Source: SVFI01 sp045535935 (GTDB lineage: Bacteria > Bacillota > Clostridia > Lachnospirales > Lachnospiraceae). From it: DNA of 64,000 bases. The stretch is taken from positions 3,051-67,050 of the forward strand of contig JAZSMO010000048.1 of assembly GCA_045535935.1 (NCBI GenBank), given 5' to 3'. Below are positions 26,109-35,427 of the stretch, piece by piece (the first letter of the stretch is position 1; every line of letters starts with the position of its first letter). Both the position numbers and the translations under genes were made by a program. The notes under the pieces were generated by a model, which saw nothing but the letters and a program-made list of their open reading frames with translations, was not told the origin of the DNA and ran no database searches.

Positions 26109-27665
26109 TTATTTCGCGTAATCTGTTACTCTTGATTCTCTGATGACATTGACTTTAATCTGTCCCGGATATTCCAGCTCTTTTTCAATCTGCTTAGAAA
26201 TATTCCGTGCCAAAAGTACCATGTCGGTATCAGAAATCTGCTCAGGAACTACCATTACACGAACCTCTCTACCTGCCTGAATAGCAAAAGATTTGTCGAC
26301 ACCTTTGAAATTGTTTGTAATATCTTCCAGCTGTTTCAATCTGCTTGTATAAGTTTCAAGCGTCTCTCTACGTGCCCCAGGTCTCGCAGCTGAAATCGTA
26401 TCAGCAGCCTGCACAATACATGCGATTAACGACTGGGCTTCTACATCACCATGATGAGACTCTACTGCGTTGATAACAACAGCAGATTCCTTATACTTTC
26501 TACAGAGCTCAGCACCTAACTGAATATGGGTACCTTCTCTCTCCTGATCCACAGCTTTACCGATATCATGTAATAAACCTGCTCTCTTTGCAAGTCTGAT
26601 ATCAAGTCCCATTTCCGCAGCAAGCAGTCCTGACAACTGTGCAACTTCAATGGAATGTTTCAATGCATTCTGACCATAACTGGTTCTGAATTTCATCTTA
26701 CCGAGTAATCTCACAAGTTCCGGATGAATGCCGTGAACACCAACTTCAAGTGTGGCATTTTCACCCTCTTCTTTGATCATTACTTCTACTTCTTTTTGTG
26801 CTTTTTCGACCATTTCTTCGATTCTGGCCGGATGGATACGTCCATCTACGATCAGTTTCTCCAAAGCAATTCTGGCAACTTCACGTCTGATTGGATCAAA
26901 TCCCGATAAAATAACAGCTTCCGGTGTATCATCAATAATAAGATCTACACCTGTCATTGTCTCAAGTGTACGGATATTTCTTCCTTCACGTCCAATGATT
27001 CGGCCTTTCATTTCATCGCTCGGAAGCTGAACAACCGAAACTGTAGTTTCTGACACATGGTCAGCCGCACATTTCTGAATGGCATTCACTACATATTCTT
27101 TTGCCTTTTTGTTCGCTTCTTCCTTTGCCCTGCTCTCCATCTCTTTGATCATGACAGCAGTTTCATGTTTTACTTCATCTTCGACAATTTTTAACAAGTA
27201 CTCTTTTGCTTGTTCAGAGGTCAATCCTGAGATTCGTTCCAGTTCCTGTACTCTTTGCTCATTGAGAGTTGCAATTTCTTTCTTCTGCTTTGCAAGCTCT
27301 TCCTCACGCGCCACCAATGCTGCTTCCTTTTTCTCGATCGCGTCGGCTTTCTTGTCAACGTTTTCTTCCTTCTGCTGTATTCTGCGTTCAAAACGCTGCG
27401 CTTCTGCTCTACGTTCTTTGATTTCTTTGTCCAACTCGTTCTTAGCACGAATAGACTCTTCCTTCACTTCGAGCAGGCCCTCACGTTTCTTTGCCTCTGC
27501 AGTTTTCAAAGCCTCATCGATAATCTCTCTGGCTTTTGCATCTGCATTACCTAACTTGCTCTCCACGTTCTTCTTGTATCTGGAAGTCGCAATAACAGCA
27601 GTTACAGGAACAGCAATCACAAGCGCAACAACTACTGCGACAATTGTAATTACACTGCCCGGCAT
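26109..27665 (-). CDS. rny: Ribonuclease Y
   Basis: Membrane-anchored endoribonuclease that starts mRNA decay. The ATG at 27665 follows AGGAGGTG by 9 bases; an upstream GTG overlaps that SD, so I reject it. The product has 518 residues: one N-terminal membrane helix (SVITIVAVVVALVIAVPVTAV), a coiled coil rich in Glu, Lys and Arg (about 30-200), a KH domain (GRIIGREGRNIRT) and an HD domain (LLHDIGKAVD). It lies after recA-recX as in many Firmicutes and has its own promoter overlapping the recX stop. Confidence 0.97.
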   Translation of the reverse strand: MPGSVITIVAVVVALVIAVPVTAVIATSRYKKNVESKLGNADAKAREIIDEALKTAEAKKREGLLEVKEESIRAKNELDKEIKERRAEAQRFERRIQQKEENVDKKADAIEKKEAALVAREEELAKQKKEIATLNEQRVQELERISGLTSEQAKEYLLKIVEDEVKHETAVMIKEMESRAKEEANKKAKEYVVNAIQKCAADHVSETTVSVVQLPSDEMKGRIIGREGRNIRTLETMTGVDLIIDDTPEAVILSGFDPIRREVARIALEKLIVDGRIHPARIEEMVEKAQKEVEVMIKEEGENATLEVGVHGIHPELVRLLGKMKFRTSYGQNALKHSIEVAQLSGLLAAEMGLDIRLAKRAGLLHDIGKAVDQEREGTHIQLGAELCRKYKESAVVINAVESHHGDVEAQSLIACIVQAADTISAARPGARRETLETYTSRLKQLEDITNNFKGVDKSFAIQAGREVRVMVVPEQISDTDMVLLARNISKQIEKELEYPGQIKVNVIRESRVTDYAK

Positions 27666-27758
27666 GTACAGGAGCACCTCCTTATTTATTTTTCATTGTA
27701 CTGATATTATATAGAATGTATGTAGAAGACATCCTAAAATCCAATTTACAACAATACA

Positions 27759-27787
27759 ATTCTAAACTGAATTAGACGTTATGTCAA
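27759..27787 (-). promoter_or_regulatory. Promoter for rny
   Basis: TTGACA (27782-27787, overlapping the recX stop), 17-base spacer, TAGAAT (27759-27764) on the minus strand. The leader to the rny ATG would be about 85 bases. Confidence 0.7.
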
Positions 27788-28419
27788 GTAAAACTGGCTT
27801 CATCCAAAGATATTTCTTTCAGTGCCCGTTTCACCTCTGACACCGAATATCCTTTTCTTAAAAAGAAATTTATCATCTTGTTTTTTTGCGCCGCATCTTC
27901 CGGAATACAACCCTTGTATTTCTTTTGAAACAGAGCTCTGATCTGCTCTGTCTGGGCACAGGATAGCTCCAAAGGATCCATTTCACCGAGTATGCGTCCG
28001 ATCAGCTTACTGTCAATTCCTTTTTGTTGTAATTTCTGTTCTATATTGCGGATGCCGGAACACTCCAAATGATAGGAAATATAATCTCTCGCATAAGCTT
28101 CGTCATCGATATATCCAAACGATTTGACATAAGCCATCGCACTTTCAATGCTTTGATCCGGATACATACCTTCTCTCAATTTCTGACGCAACTGATACTC
28201 GGTGTAAGGACGTTTGGTCAAAAGATGCATCGCACGCAGTTTCGCCCGTTTCGGTAAAATCTGTTTTGTCAATTCTGCATAAACCGCCGCATCGATCTCC
28301 ACGTCTTTTTCCAAATGATATTTATGCAATTCGCCTTTGTACAAGACAAAGGCGAATTCATGATCTACATATATTTTATATTTGTTTTTTTGATATGCAA
28401 CAATATCTGTAATCAACAT
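27784..28419 (-). CDS. recX: Regulatory protein RecX
   Basis: Modulator that binds and limits RecA filaments. It has 211 residues with the three-helix RecX repeats: LLTKRPYTEYQLRQKL, the DEAYARDYI region and the C-terminal KGYSVSEVKRAL. It lies 45 bases after recA on the same strand and is probably under the same SOS control. The N-terminal region (ITDIVAYQKNKYKIYVDHEFAFVLY) is the extension common in Firmicutes RecX. Confidence 0.93.
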   Translation of the reverse strand: MLITDIVAYQKNKYKIYVDHEFAFVLYKGELHKYHLEKDVEIDAAVYAELTKQILPKRAKLRAMHLLTKRPYTEYQLRQKLREGMYPDQSIESAMAYVKSFGYIDDEAYARDYISYHLECSGIRNIEQKLQQKGIDSKLIGRILGEMDPLELSCAQTEQIRALFQKKYKGCIPEDAAQKNKMINFFLRKGYSVSEVKRALKEISLDEASFT

Positions 28420-28464
28420 GTTATGTAAACCTTCTTATCTGATTACTTTGACAAACTATTGGGG

Positions 28465-29511
28465 CTACTTGGAAGACTTTTCGCTTTCTTTTCCTTTGTC
28501 TTCCGCAACCACGTCTGCATCCAGCCCGAACAATTCTCTGACCTTCGCTTCTACAACATCACACACTTGCGGGTTGTCTCGCAGGAACTGTTTTGCATTT
28601 TCTCTTCCCTGTCCGATTTTATTGCCTTCATATGCATACCAGGCACCACTCTTATTAATGATGCCATTCTCTGCGGCAAGATCAAGAATATCTCCCACTT
28701 TGGAAATACCCTCACCAAACACAATATCAAACTCTGCCTCTTTGAACGGAGGCGCAATCTTATTCTTTACGACTTTAACTCTTGTACGGTTACCGATTGC
28801 TTCACCGCTCTGCTTAAGCTGCTCAATTCTGCGGACATCCAGACGCACAGATGAATAGAACTTGAGTGCACGTCCGCCGGTAGTCGTCTCCGGATTACCG
28901 AACATGATTCCAACCTTCTCACGAAGCTGATTGATGAAGATAACGGTACAGTTGGACTTACTGATTACAGCGGTCAGCTTACGAAGCGCCTGTGACATCA
29001 GTCTCGCCTGCAGACCGACATGGGAATCTCCCATATCTCCGTCAATTTCTGCTTTTGGTGTCAAAGCCGCAACAGAGTCGACCACCACAATATCAATCGC
29101 ACCGGAACGCACCATCGTCTCGGTAATCTCCAGTGCCTGCTCTCCGCTATCCGGCTGGGATATATAGAGATTGTCAATATCTACGCCGATATTCTTAGCA
29201 TAATTCGGATCCAGTGCATGCTCCGCATCAATAAATCCCGCAATACCGCCTCGCTTCTGAACCTCTGCAATCATGTGGAGGGTAACGGTAGTCTTACCAC
29301 TGGATTCCGGACCGTATATCTCTACAATACGTCCTTTCGGAATACCGCCGAGACCGAGTGCAATGTCAAGGCTCAGGGAACCGGTCGGAACGGTCTCAAC
29401 GTTCATGCTGGCTGTGTTGTCTCCCAATTTCATCACTGCACCCTTACCGTACTGGCGCTCAATCTGGGATAATGCAGCGTCTAATGCTTTCAGTTTATCT
29501 TCTCTTTCCAT
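28465..29511 (-). CDS. recA: Recombinase RecA
   Basis: DNA-dependent ATPase for homologous recombination and the coprotease that triggers LexA self-cleavage. I use the second ATG (29511) because AGGAG lies 7 bases upstream of it but only 1 base from the first. Length is 348 residues. Walker A is GPESSGKTT, Walker B VVVDSVAAL, with the MAW-type loop and the acidic C terminus. Two LexA-type boxes lie in the promoter, so SOS autoregulation is likely. Confidence 0.98.
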   Translation of the reverse strand: MEREDKLKALDAALSQIERQYGKGAVMKLGDNTASMNVETVPTGSLSLDIALGLGGIPKGRIVEIYGPESSGKTTVTLHMIAEVQKRGGIAGFIDAEHALDPNYAKNIGVDIDNLYISQPDSGEQALEITETMVRSGAIDIVVVDSVAALTPKAEIDGDMGDSHVGLQARLMSQALRKLTAVISKSNCTVIFINQLREKVGIMFGNPETTTGGRALKFYSSVRLDVRRIEQLKQSGEAIGNRTRVKVVKNKIAPPFKEAEFDIVFGEGISKVGDILDLAAENGIINKSGAWYAYEGNKIGQGRENAKQFLRDNPQVCDVVEAKVRELFGLDADVVAEDKGKESEKSSK

Positions 29512-29527
29512 TTTCATTCTCCTTATA

Positions 29528-29579
29528 AGAACATTTGTTCTGTCTTGTTTATATTAAAACAAATGTTCGATTTTGTCAA
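29528..29579 (-). promoter_or_regulatory. recA promoter with two LexA-type boxes
   Basis: On the minus strand TTGACA (29574-29579), a 17-base spacer and TAATAT form the promoter. Box 2 (29556-29569) reads CGAACATTTGTTTT and lies between -35 and -10. Box 1 (29528-29541) is the palindrome AGAACATTTGTTCT downstream of the -10. Both match the Gram-positive LexA core GAAC-N4-GTTC, box 1 perfectly. Confidence 0.88.
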
Positions 29580-29754
29580 TTGTTTTTTTGTAGTTTTTTA
29601 GGCTTGCCTTTTTTCAGATCTGTTTTTTATTATACACAACAAAAGTCCATTAAAACACCCTCAATGGCCTCACCCCTTTTTAATTCTTTCATTTTGGAAA
29701 ATTCGGCGAAAATGCCATTGAACAGAAGCAGATTGCTTCCATAAAGAATGTAAC

Positions 29755-29788
29755 ACAAAAGAGGATATATGGCAAGCCATATATCCTC
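29755..29788 (-). terminator. Terminator after the yicC-cinA unit
   Basis: Perfect 13-bp stem GAGGATATATGGC (29761-29773) / GCCATATATCCTC (29776-29788) with a 2-base loop, followed on the minus strand by TTTTG. Between it and the recA promoter, about 29580-29750, I see no convincing gene. Confidence 0.88.
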
Positions 29789-29803
29789 CTCATCACGTTT
29801 TCT

Positions 29804-30847
29804 TTATAAAGACGGAAGATACTTTGCATAATCCGTCATGCTTATTGTAATCCAACCGCTGTAATAGTCGCCTCTGTAGTGATATCCCAGTTCCAAACCG
29901 ATCGGCGTATAAAAGATAATAATCGATCCCGGATCCTGCAGCATGGAAAGAATCTCCTGATTGGAATAAGGTTCGATTCCGCCTTCACTGATACCGTTCT
30001 GCTCATTGCTTCGATCACGGAATTCCTGTCCGAAATCACTGTCCAAATTAAGAATTTCCGTATTATCCAAAATTGTTCCCGTATCCAAGTTAATATTGAT
30101 TGCACTCAACGAAACATCATTGTATAAATAGCTGAACTTCACTTCATCTCTCACGACAACACTGATCTGATTTTCTGTGTTATACGTCACATAGGAACGG
30201 GTATCTGCATAAATGCCTGCATGATCTTCCCCGACTGTCTCTTTGATACTGTCGACATTGTTCATATAGATATAAGCACTGCTTTTCAGCAATTCATTTA
30301 TGCTTTCTAAATTCGGAATATCACCTTCCAACTGAATATAGGAAAGGCGCACACAGATTCCTTTTTCCCGGTCACTATACTCATCCAGCTCCCGTTTTAC
30401 GTTATAGGATACACTCTTGTCAATGCAATCGACCACTTCCTCATAATAGGGACCATCAAAAGTTCCTTTTGCATAGTTAGGGTACTCCTGTACCCATGTC
30501 TTATCCTCCCAGACACTATCAGGAATCACGGAATAGTCACCATCAGCGTAGTCATCACTACTGTATTCTTCTGTTTCCTCTTCCGGTTGAGGTTCCTCAT
30601 CCGTATCTTCCTTAAAATCATCTCCGAGAATTTCCTCCCAAGGATTGGCCGTTTCCGATTCGTATTCCGTATCAATAGAGTCTCCGTCCGCCGGAATCAC
30701 CTTCGAAAGAGACACTGCAATATAAACGCAGAGCCCGATTACCAGCATAAACAGTAGGGTTACTATGATTACCACCGGCGTATTGTTGTTCTTTTGCGGT
30801 TCCCTGTTTTCTTCTGAAATTTCTTCTAACATTTCTTTATTATCCAT
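29804..30847 (-). CDS. Membrane-anchored protein, DUF3298/RsiV-like C-terminal domain
   Basis: Predicted type II membrane protein, 347 residues from the ATG at 30847 (GGGGA SD). Parts: short cytoplasmic N terminus, one helix (VVIIVTLLFMLVIGLCVYIAV), an acidic low-complexity linker (residues about 60-105, rich in Glu, Asp, Ser), then an extracellular domain whose beta-strand pattern (SYVTYNTENQISVVVRDEV, LDTGTILDN, GWITISMTDYAKYL) resembles DUF3298-type domains of anti-sigma or lysozyme-binding proteins. That match is by eye and moderate. It ends the long unit starting at yicC. Confidence 0.6.
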   Translation of the reverse strand: MDNKEMLEEISEENREPQKNNNTPVVIIVTLLFMLVIGLCVYIAVSLSKVIPADGDSIDTEYESETANPWEEILGDDFKEDTDEEPQPEEETEEYSSDDYADGDYSVIPDSVWEDKTWVQEYPNYAKGTFDGPYYEEVVDCIDKSVSYNVKRELDEYSDREKGICVRLSYIQLEGDIPNLESINELLKSSAYIYMNNVDSIKETVGEDHAGIYADTRSYVTYNTENQISVVVRDEVKFSYLYNDVSLSAININLDTGTILDNTEILNLDSDFGQEFRDRSNEQNGISEGGIEPYSNQEILSMLQDPGSIIIFYTPIGLELGYHYRGDYYSGWITISMTDYAKYLPSL

Positions 30848-30869
30848 CGTTTTCCCCTTTCCGGCCCTA

Positions 30870-31364
30870 TCAGCCCAGAATTTCTTCCATACATGCAATG
30901 GCCAGTTCTATTGCCGCCTGCACGGACTGCTCGCGCACCTGTCTTCGGTCACCTCTAAAATTGCACTTGATCACATTGGTGATTCCTTTTACATAGCAAC
31001 CGATATAGACAAGCCCCACCGGTTTTTCCGGCGTTCCGCCGTCCGGACCTGCAATTCCGGTAACCGAGAGTGCCACATCTGCTCCTGATGCTTTTGCAGC
31101 CCCTTTTGCCATCTGTTTGGCCGTCTGTCTGCTGACCGCACCGTGCGTTTTCAGTGTTTTCTTTTTGACCCCGAGAATCTTGCGCTTCGACTTGTCCGCG
31201 TAGGTAATATATCCCTCATCGTACAGGCTCGAAACCCCCGGAACATTCATAAAAGTCCCCGCCAAAAGTCCCGCCGTACAGGATTCCGCCGTCGTCAGCT
31301 TCAGATTATGTTTTTGTAAAATTTCTGCCAGTTTCTGTTCAATGGCAACTTCTTTTTTCGCCAT
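30870..31364 (-). CDS. CinA C-terminal domain protein, nicotinamide-nucleotide amidase type
   Basis: Stand-alone CinA C-terminal (PncC-like) domain, 164 residues, predicted to deamidate NMN to nicotinic acid mononucleotide. Motifs TTAESCTAGLLAGTF and VTGIAGPDGGTPEKPVGLVY are typical. The N-terminal molybdopterin-like domain of full CinA is missing, as in PncC. It begins 1 base after pgsA ends. In many Firmicutes cinA lies between pgsA and recA, and here recA follows downstream. Confidence 0.92.
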   Translation of the reverse strand: MAKKEVAIEQKLAEILQKHNLKLTTAESCTAGLLAGTFMNVPGVSSLYDEGYITYADKSKRKILGVKKKTLKTHGAVSRQTAKQMAKGAAKASGADVALSVTGIAGPDGGTPEKPVGLVYIGCYVKGITNVIKCNFRGDRRQVREQSVQAAIELAIACMEEILG

Positions 31365-31958
31365 TTAAACCTCTTCTTTCATTACATCTTTATTTTTCAC
31401 AAGATAATCCACAAGGGATACAATGGTTAAAATCACGGAAATCCAAAGAAGAACATCCGCAAGCATTATAAACGCTCCGTAAACGCCGCCGATAGTTCCC
31501 GTCGTATCAACCGCAAAACCGGATGCATTGACAACAAGAAGCATCACCGCAAGCATAACCATAGTCACCGCTGTTTTCCATTTGCCGAGCCAGCCTGCAG
31601 CAATAACAATTCCTCGCTCTGCTGCAACCAGACGAAATCCGCTGATAATGAACTCGCGGCTGATGATTACGATGGTCATCCACGCCGGAATGAATCCAAG
31701 TGCCGTCAAACAGACAAGTGCTGCGCTGACGAGCAGCTTATCCGCCAGCGGATCCATAAATTTTCCGAAATTAGTGATTAAATTATATTTTCTGGCAATA
31801 TAACCATCCAGCAAATCAGTCAGGGAAGCCGCAACAAAAAGGGCAAATGCCACCCACTTAAATGACGGATACTCCGGTGTCAGTAATAAAAAAGCCACAA
31901 AAAAAGGTACCATGATTACTCTGAGCATTGTTAACTTATTCGGTAAATTCATTTTCAT
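31365..31958 (-). CDS. pgsA: CDP-diacylglycerol-glycerol-3-phosphate 3-phosphatidyltransferase
   Basis: Membrane enzyme that makes phosphatidylglycerol phosphate. It has 197 residues with the CDP-alcohol phosphotransferase signature DG-x2-AR-x8-G-x3-D-x3-D, seen as DGYIARKYNLITNFGKFMD followed by PLAD. GGAGAG lies 7 bases before the ATG at 31958. It overlaps the end of rimO by 23 bases. Confidence 0.96.
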   Translation of the reverse strand: MKMNLPNKLTMLRVIMVPFFVAFLLLTPEYPSFKWVAFALFVAASLTDLLDGYIARKYNLITNFGKFMDPLADKLLVSAALVCLTALGFIPAWMTIVIISREFIISGFRLVAAERGIVIAAGWLGKWKTAVTMVMLAVMLLVVNASGFAVDTTGTIGGVYGAFIMLADVLLWISVILTIVSLVDYLVKNKDVMKEEV

Positions 31959-33300
31959 CTGTAATCTCTCCTATCAAATCATATTCGTACGATCCGGTGA
32001 TTGTCACCCTTGCAAAATCTCCGGTCATCAGCTCCATATCCGTATTGACAAACACAAGTCCGTCGACATTCGGCGCATCCATGTAAGTCCTTCCCACATA
32101 GGCATTTTCATCTGCAACCTTACCTTCTATCATGACAAGCATTTTTCTCCCTGTCATATCCGCAGCTCTGTCAAATGCAATCTCCTGCTGAAGTTCCATA
32201 ATTTCTGCCTGTCGGTCGCTCTTTATTTCCTCGTCTATCTGATCCGGGAAACCTGCGGCCGGGGTATCCTCCTCCGGCGAATAGGTAAATACTCCGAGGC
32301 GATCGAATTCCATCTCATCCACAAACTGCATGAGCTGTTCGTGGTCTTCCTGCGTTTCTCCCGGAAAACCGGTAATCAAAGTCGTTCGCAGACAAATGTC
32401 CGGTATTGCCTCCCTGAGCATTGCAATCTTTTCCCGAAGCTGCTCCTGATTGGTGCGACGTCCCATACGGCGCAAAATATGATCCGATGCATGTTGAATC
32501 GGAATGTCCAGATAATTACATATTTTTTTCTCCGTACGGATTGTCTCCACCAGTTCCTCTGTAATTTCCTCCGGATAACAATACAAAATGCGGATCCAGT
32601 GAAGCCCCGGAATTTCTGCCAGCTGCCTGAGCAACTTCGGTAACGATTTTTCACCGTACAGATCCTTACCGTACAGGGTCGTCTCCTGGGCAACAAGTAT
32701 CAGCTCCTTCACGCCGCCTTCCACGAGAGTTTTCGCCTCCGCAACAAGCACCTCCATCGGAACACTTCGGAAATTGCCTCTTACTTTCGGTATGATGCAA
32801 TAAGTACAGTGCTTTTCGCACCCCTCTGCTATTTTCATATATGCATAATGTCCGCCGGTCGTCACGATGCGCTTTTTTCCGCACACAACATCTGCATGAA
32901 TATCTTTCACAAAATCTTTACAGATATCCGATGTGACCGCACTGCTACCTTCCCTGCATACTGCCACTGCTTCCGTGATCTGATCGATCGCTGTTGTTCC
33001 GACAATCACATCCACCTCCGGAATCTGCTCCCGGATTTCCTTCTGATATCTCTGTGCAAGACAGCCTGCAGCAATCAACATCTTTAATGTTCCGTTTTCT
33101 TTCAATGCACCCATCTCAATGAGTGTATTGATACTTTCTTCCTTGGCATCCCCGATAAAACAACAGGTATTGACCACAATAACCTCCGCCTGCGTCTCAT
33201 CATCGGTGAAGGTATGTCCCTGCTCGGAAAGCATACCGAGCATCATCTCCGTATCCACCAGATTTTTGTCACATCCAAGGGATATAAACATAATTTTCAT
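31936..33300 (-). CDS. rimO: Ribosomal protein S12 methylthiotransferase RimO
   Basis: Radical SAM enzyme that adds a methylthio group to an aspartate of ribosomal protein S12. It has 454 residues: N-terminal UPF0004 domain with cysteines in SLGCDKN, VNTCCFI and AAGCLAQ; radical SAM motif CEKHCTYC; C-terminal TRAM domain. The start MKIMFISLGCDKNLVD is typical. It lies between rpoZ and pgsA in the long minus-strand unit. Confidence 0.96.
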   Translation of the reverse strand: MKIMFISLGCDKNLVDTEMMLGMLSEQGHTFTDDETQAEVIVVNTCCFIGDAKEESINTLIEMGALKENGTLKMLIAAGCLAQRYQKEIREQIPEVDVIVGTTAIDQITEAVAVCREGSSAVTSDICKDFVKDIHADVVCGKKRIVTTGGHYAYMKIAEGCEKHCTYCIIPKVRGNFRSVPMEVLVAEAKTLVEGGVKELILVAQETTLYGKDLYGEKSLPKLLRQLAEIPGLHWIRILYCYPEEITEELVETIRTEKKICNYLDIPIQHASDHILRRMGRRTNQEQLREKIAMLREAIPDICLRTTLITGFPGETQEDHEQLMQFVDEMEFDRLGVFTYSPEEDTPAAGFPDQIDEEIKSDRQAEIMELQQEIAFDRAADMTGRKMLVMIEGKVADENAYVGRTYMDAPNVDGLVFVNTDMELMTGDFARVTITGSYEYDLIGEITDENEFTE

Positions 33301-33326
33301 ATAAATAATATAGAAAAAGAGAAAGA

Positions 33327-33572
33327 TTATTCTTCCTCTTCTTCATCTCCTATAATTTTGATCAATCCCTGTTTCAGTTCATCGACTGCAATCGATAATG
33401 GTTTTTTCTCCTTGGAAGCCTCCACCATCGGTTCATCGCCGGCTGTAATCTGTCTGGCTCTCTTTGCAGTTGCCATAACGATAGAGTAGCGGCTGTTGAC
33501 TACAGGAACTTCTCCCGGTTCAACCTCGCTGTTAACTACCTGCATTAATTCTGTGTAAGACGGATGTATCAT
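33327..33572 (-). CDS. rpoZ: RNA polymerase omega subunit
   Basis: Small core RNA polymerase subunit that helps assemble beta prime. It has 81 residues with the family segment VNSRYSIVMATAKRARQI and an acidic tail (GDEEEEE). Its start overlaps the gmk stop by four bases. The neighbourhood remA-gmk-rpoZ is the standard Firmicutes order. Confidence 0.95.
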   Translation of the reverse strand: MIHPSYTELMQVVNSEVEPGEVPVVNSRYSIVMATAKRARQITAGDEPMVEASKEKKPLSIAVDELKQGLIKIIGDEEEEE

Positions 33573-34207
33573 TTTAAATCTCCTTTCAAAAGCTCTTTCA
33601 ATTCTTTTTTGATAGTATCGATAAACTCCTCATTACTGCTCGGAGTATTATGCGCCACGTCCACGATTGCATTAATCTGCGCAATGCAATCTTCTAATTT
33701 ATCATTTACCACAATATAATCGTAGGTGTCAATCCCTTCCGACTCTTCCACGGCCCTGGTCATACGTTTCAAAATGACCTCCTCCGTCTCAGTACCTCGT
33801 CCTTTTAACCTGCGGTACAGTTCCTGCGCACTCGGCGGCATGACAAACAAAAGCAGTGCCTGCGGATATTTTTCTTTTACTTTGTGCGCTCCCTGAATCT
33901 CAATTTCAAGGATCACATCCTTGCCGCTTTCCAGCTGCTGTTCCACATAGGCTCTCGGCGTTCCGTAATAATTGCCGCAATAGCCGGCGTATTCGATCAT
34001 TCCGTCCTGCGCTATGCGATCTTCAAACTCCTCTTTTGTAACAAAGAAATATTCTCTTCCGTCGACCTCGCCCTCACGCGGCTGGCGGGTCGTCATGGAA
34101 ATACTGAGTGCGTAATTGTCATACTCTGCAGTCAGTTTTTTCATCAATGTACCTTTTCCCGCTCCGGAAAAGCCCGATATGACGATCAGAATACCTTTTT
34201 GATTCAT
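33569..34207 (-). CDS. gmk: Guanylate kinase
   Basis: Phosphorylates GMP to GDP. It has 212 residues with P-loop SGFSGAGKGT, the GMP-binding segments TTRQPREGEVDGREYFFV and EYAGYCGNYYGTP, and the lid. It overlaps remA by four bases upstream and rpoZ by four bases downstream. Confidence 0.97.
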   Translation of the reverse strand: MNQKGILIVISGFSGAGKGTLMKKLTAEYDNYALSISMTTRQPREGEVDGREYFFVTKEEFEDRIAQDGMIEYAGYCGNYYGTPRAYVEQQLESGKDVILEIEIQGAHKVKEKYPQALLLFVMPPSAQELYRRLKGRGTETEEVILKRMTRAVEESEGIDTYDYIVVNDKLEDCIAQINAIVDVAHNTPSSNEEFIDTIKKELKELLKGDLK

Positions 34208-34458
34208 GCCTTCTCTCCATTCTCTGCCTCTGTGCGCGCCGCAAGCGTTTCCGGTGTCAGCGCCGAGAGGACAATACGATTATTTTCCATCAGCAAAACA
34301 GATTTTGTCTTTCTACCCTGGGTCGCATCCACAACAAGTCCTTCTTCCTTGCCGTGCTGCACCATTCTCTTTACCGGTGCGGAATCCGGCTGTAAGATTG
34401 CAATGATCTTATCCGCATTTAACATATTGCCGAATCCGATATGAATCAGTGTATGCAT
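34204..34458 (-). CDS. remA: RemA family protein (DUF370)
   Basis: Small DNA-binding protein of the RemA/DUF370 family, 84 residues. In Bacillus, RemA activates biofilm matrix and osmoprotection genes. The family pattern is clear: INIGFGN-like (HIGFGNMLNADKIIAI), PDSAPVKRMVQ, GLVVDATQGRKTKSVLLMENN and LSALTPETLAAR. It sits between yicC and gmk as in most Firmicutes. A role in matrix control here is inferred. Confidence 0.92.
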   Translation of the reverse strand: MHTLIHIGFGNMLNADKIIAILQPDSAPVKRMVQHGKEEGLVVDATQGRKTKSVLLMENNRIVLSALTPETLAARTEAENGEKA

Positions 34459-34472
34459 ATAAATTCCTCGTT

Positions 34473-35351
34473 TTATTCAATATTCTGGATCTGTTCTCTG
34501 ACCTTTTCAATTTCTGTTTTAAGTTCAATGGCACGATTGGAAATATCCAGATTGTTGGCTTTTGACAATGTAGTATTGGCCTCTCGGTTCATTTCCTGCG
34601 CAATAAAATCAAGCTTACGTCCGACGCTTCCTCCTTCGAGAAGAGTCTGCTTCGTCGTTTCAATATGACTGCGCAAACGTACCATCTCCTCATCCACACA
34701 AATCTTATCTGCAAAAATCGTCACTTCCATAAGAATGCGATTTTCCTCTGCCTGTGCATCAGATAAAAGATCTTTTACCTTATCATAAATTTTATTTTTG
34801 TAGTCTTCAATGAGCTGCGGCGAGCGTTCCACAATATAGTCCACATGTTCCAGCATGGCATCCAGTTTGGTCACCAGGTCCTCGCGAAGATTTTCTCCCT
34901 CTTTGACACGGGACTGCACAAACTGCTGAGCTGCACCGCGGATTGTCTTTTCAAGAAGCTTCCACAATTCCTCCTCGTCGATATCTACCTCTTCCATGCT
35001 GAGCACTTCCGGATATCTGGAAAGTGTCGAAACCCGGATATCATTTTCAAGGCCGAACTCCTCACCCATAAGTTTTAAATATTTCAAATATTCTGCCGCA
35101 ATTTCTTTATTGTACTTTACCGAAGCCGTCTTTTCCGAAAAATCTTCAAATGTAATAAACACATCCACTTTTCCGCGCTGAATGTATTCTTTTAACACAT
35201 TGCGGATCGAAGACTCAAAAAAATTGAATTTTTTCGGCATCTTAATGGCAACATCAAGATATCTGTGGTTTACGGATTTTAATTCTACTGTAAATTTACG
35301 ATTGCCTTCGGTCAATTCACATCTGCCGAAGCCGGTCATACTTTTGATCAT
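34473..35351 (-). CDS. yicC: YicC family endoribonuclease
   Basis: Member of the YicC/YloC family, recently linked to endoribonuclease activity on RNA. The ATG at 35351 follows AGGATGGG and gives 292 residues beginning MIKSMTGFGR, the family signature. The C-terminal DUF1732 region with KLDFIAQEMNREANTTLSKA is present. It is the first gene of a unit that continues through remA, gmk, rpoZ, rimO, pgsA, cinA and the membrane-anchored protein. Confidence 0.93.
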   Translation of the reverse strand: MIKSMTGFGRCELTEGNRKFTVELKSVNHRYLDVAIKMPKKFNFFESSIRNVLKEYIQRGKVDVFITFEDFSEKTASVKYNKEIAAEYLKYLKLMGEEFGLENDIRVSTLSRYPEVLSMEEVDIDEEELWKLLEKTIRGAAQQFVQSRVKEGENLREDLVTKLDAMLEHVDYIVERSPQLIEDYKNKIYDKVKDLLSDAQAEENRILMEVTIFADKICVDEEMVRLRSHIETTKQTLLEGGSVGRKLDFIAQEMNREANTTLSKANNLDISNRAIELKTEIEKVREQIQNIE

Positions 35352-35398
35352 TTCTATACCCATCCTTTTCCTAAAAAGAATCCCATACACATCATTTA

Positions 35399-35427
35399 AT
35401 TATAATAGATACAACAGCCTGCGTCAA
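35399..35427 (-). promoter_or_regulatory. Promoter for the yicC-cinA unit
   Basis: TTGACG (35422-35427), 17-base spacer, TATAAT (35399-35404) on the minus strand, about 45 bases before the yicC ATG and overlapping the end of rqcH. Confidence 0.8.

Noticed and set aside
27666..27677. GTG start for rny at 27677
   Set aside because: The GTG is part of the SD sequence AGGAGGTG that serves the ATG at 27665.
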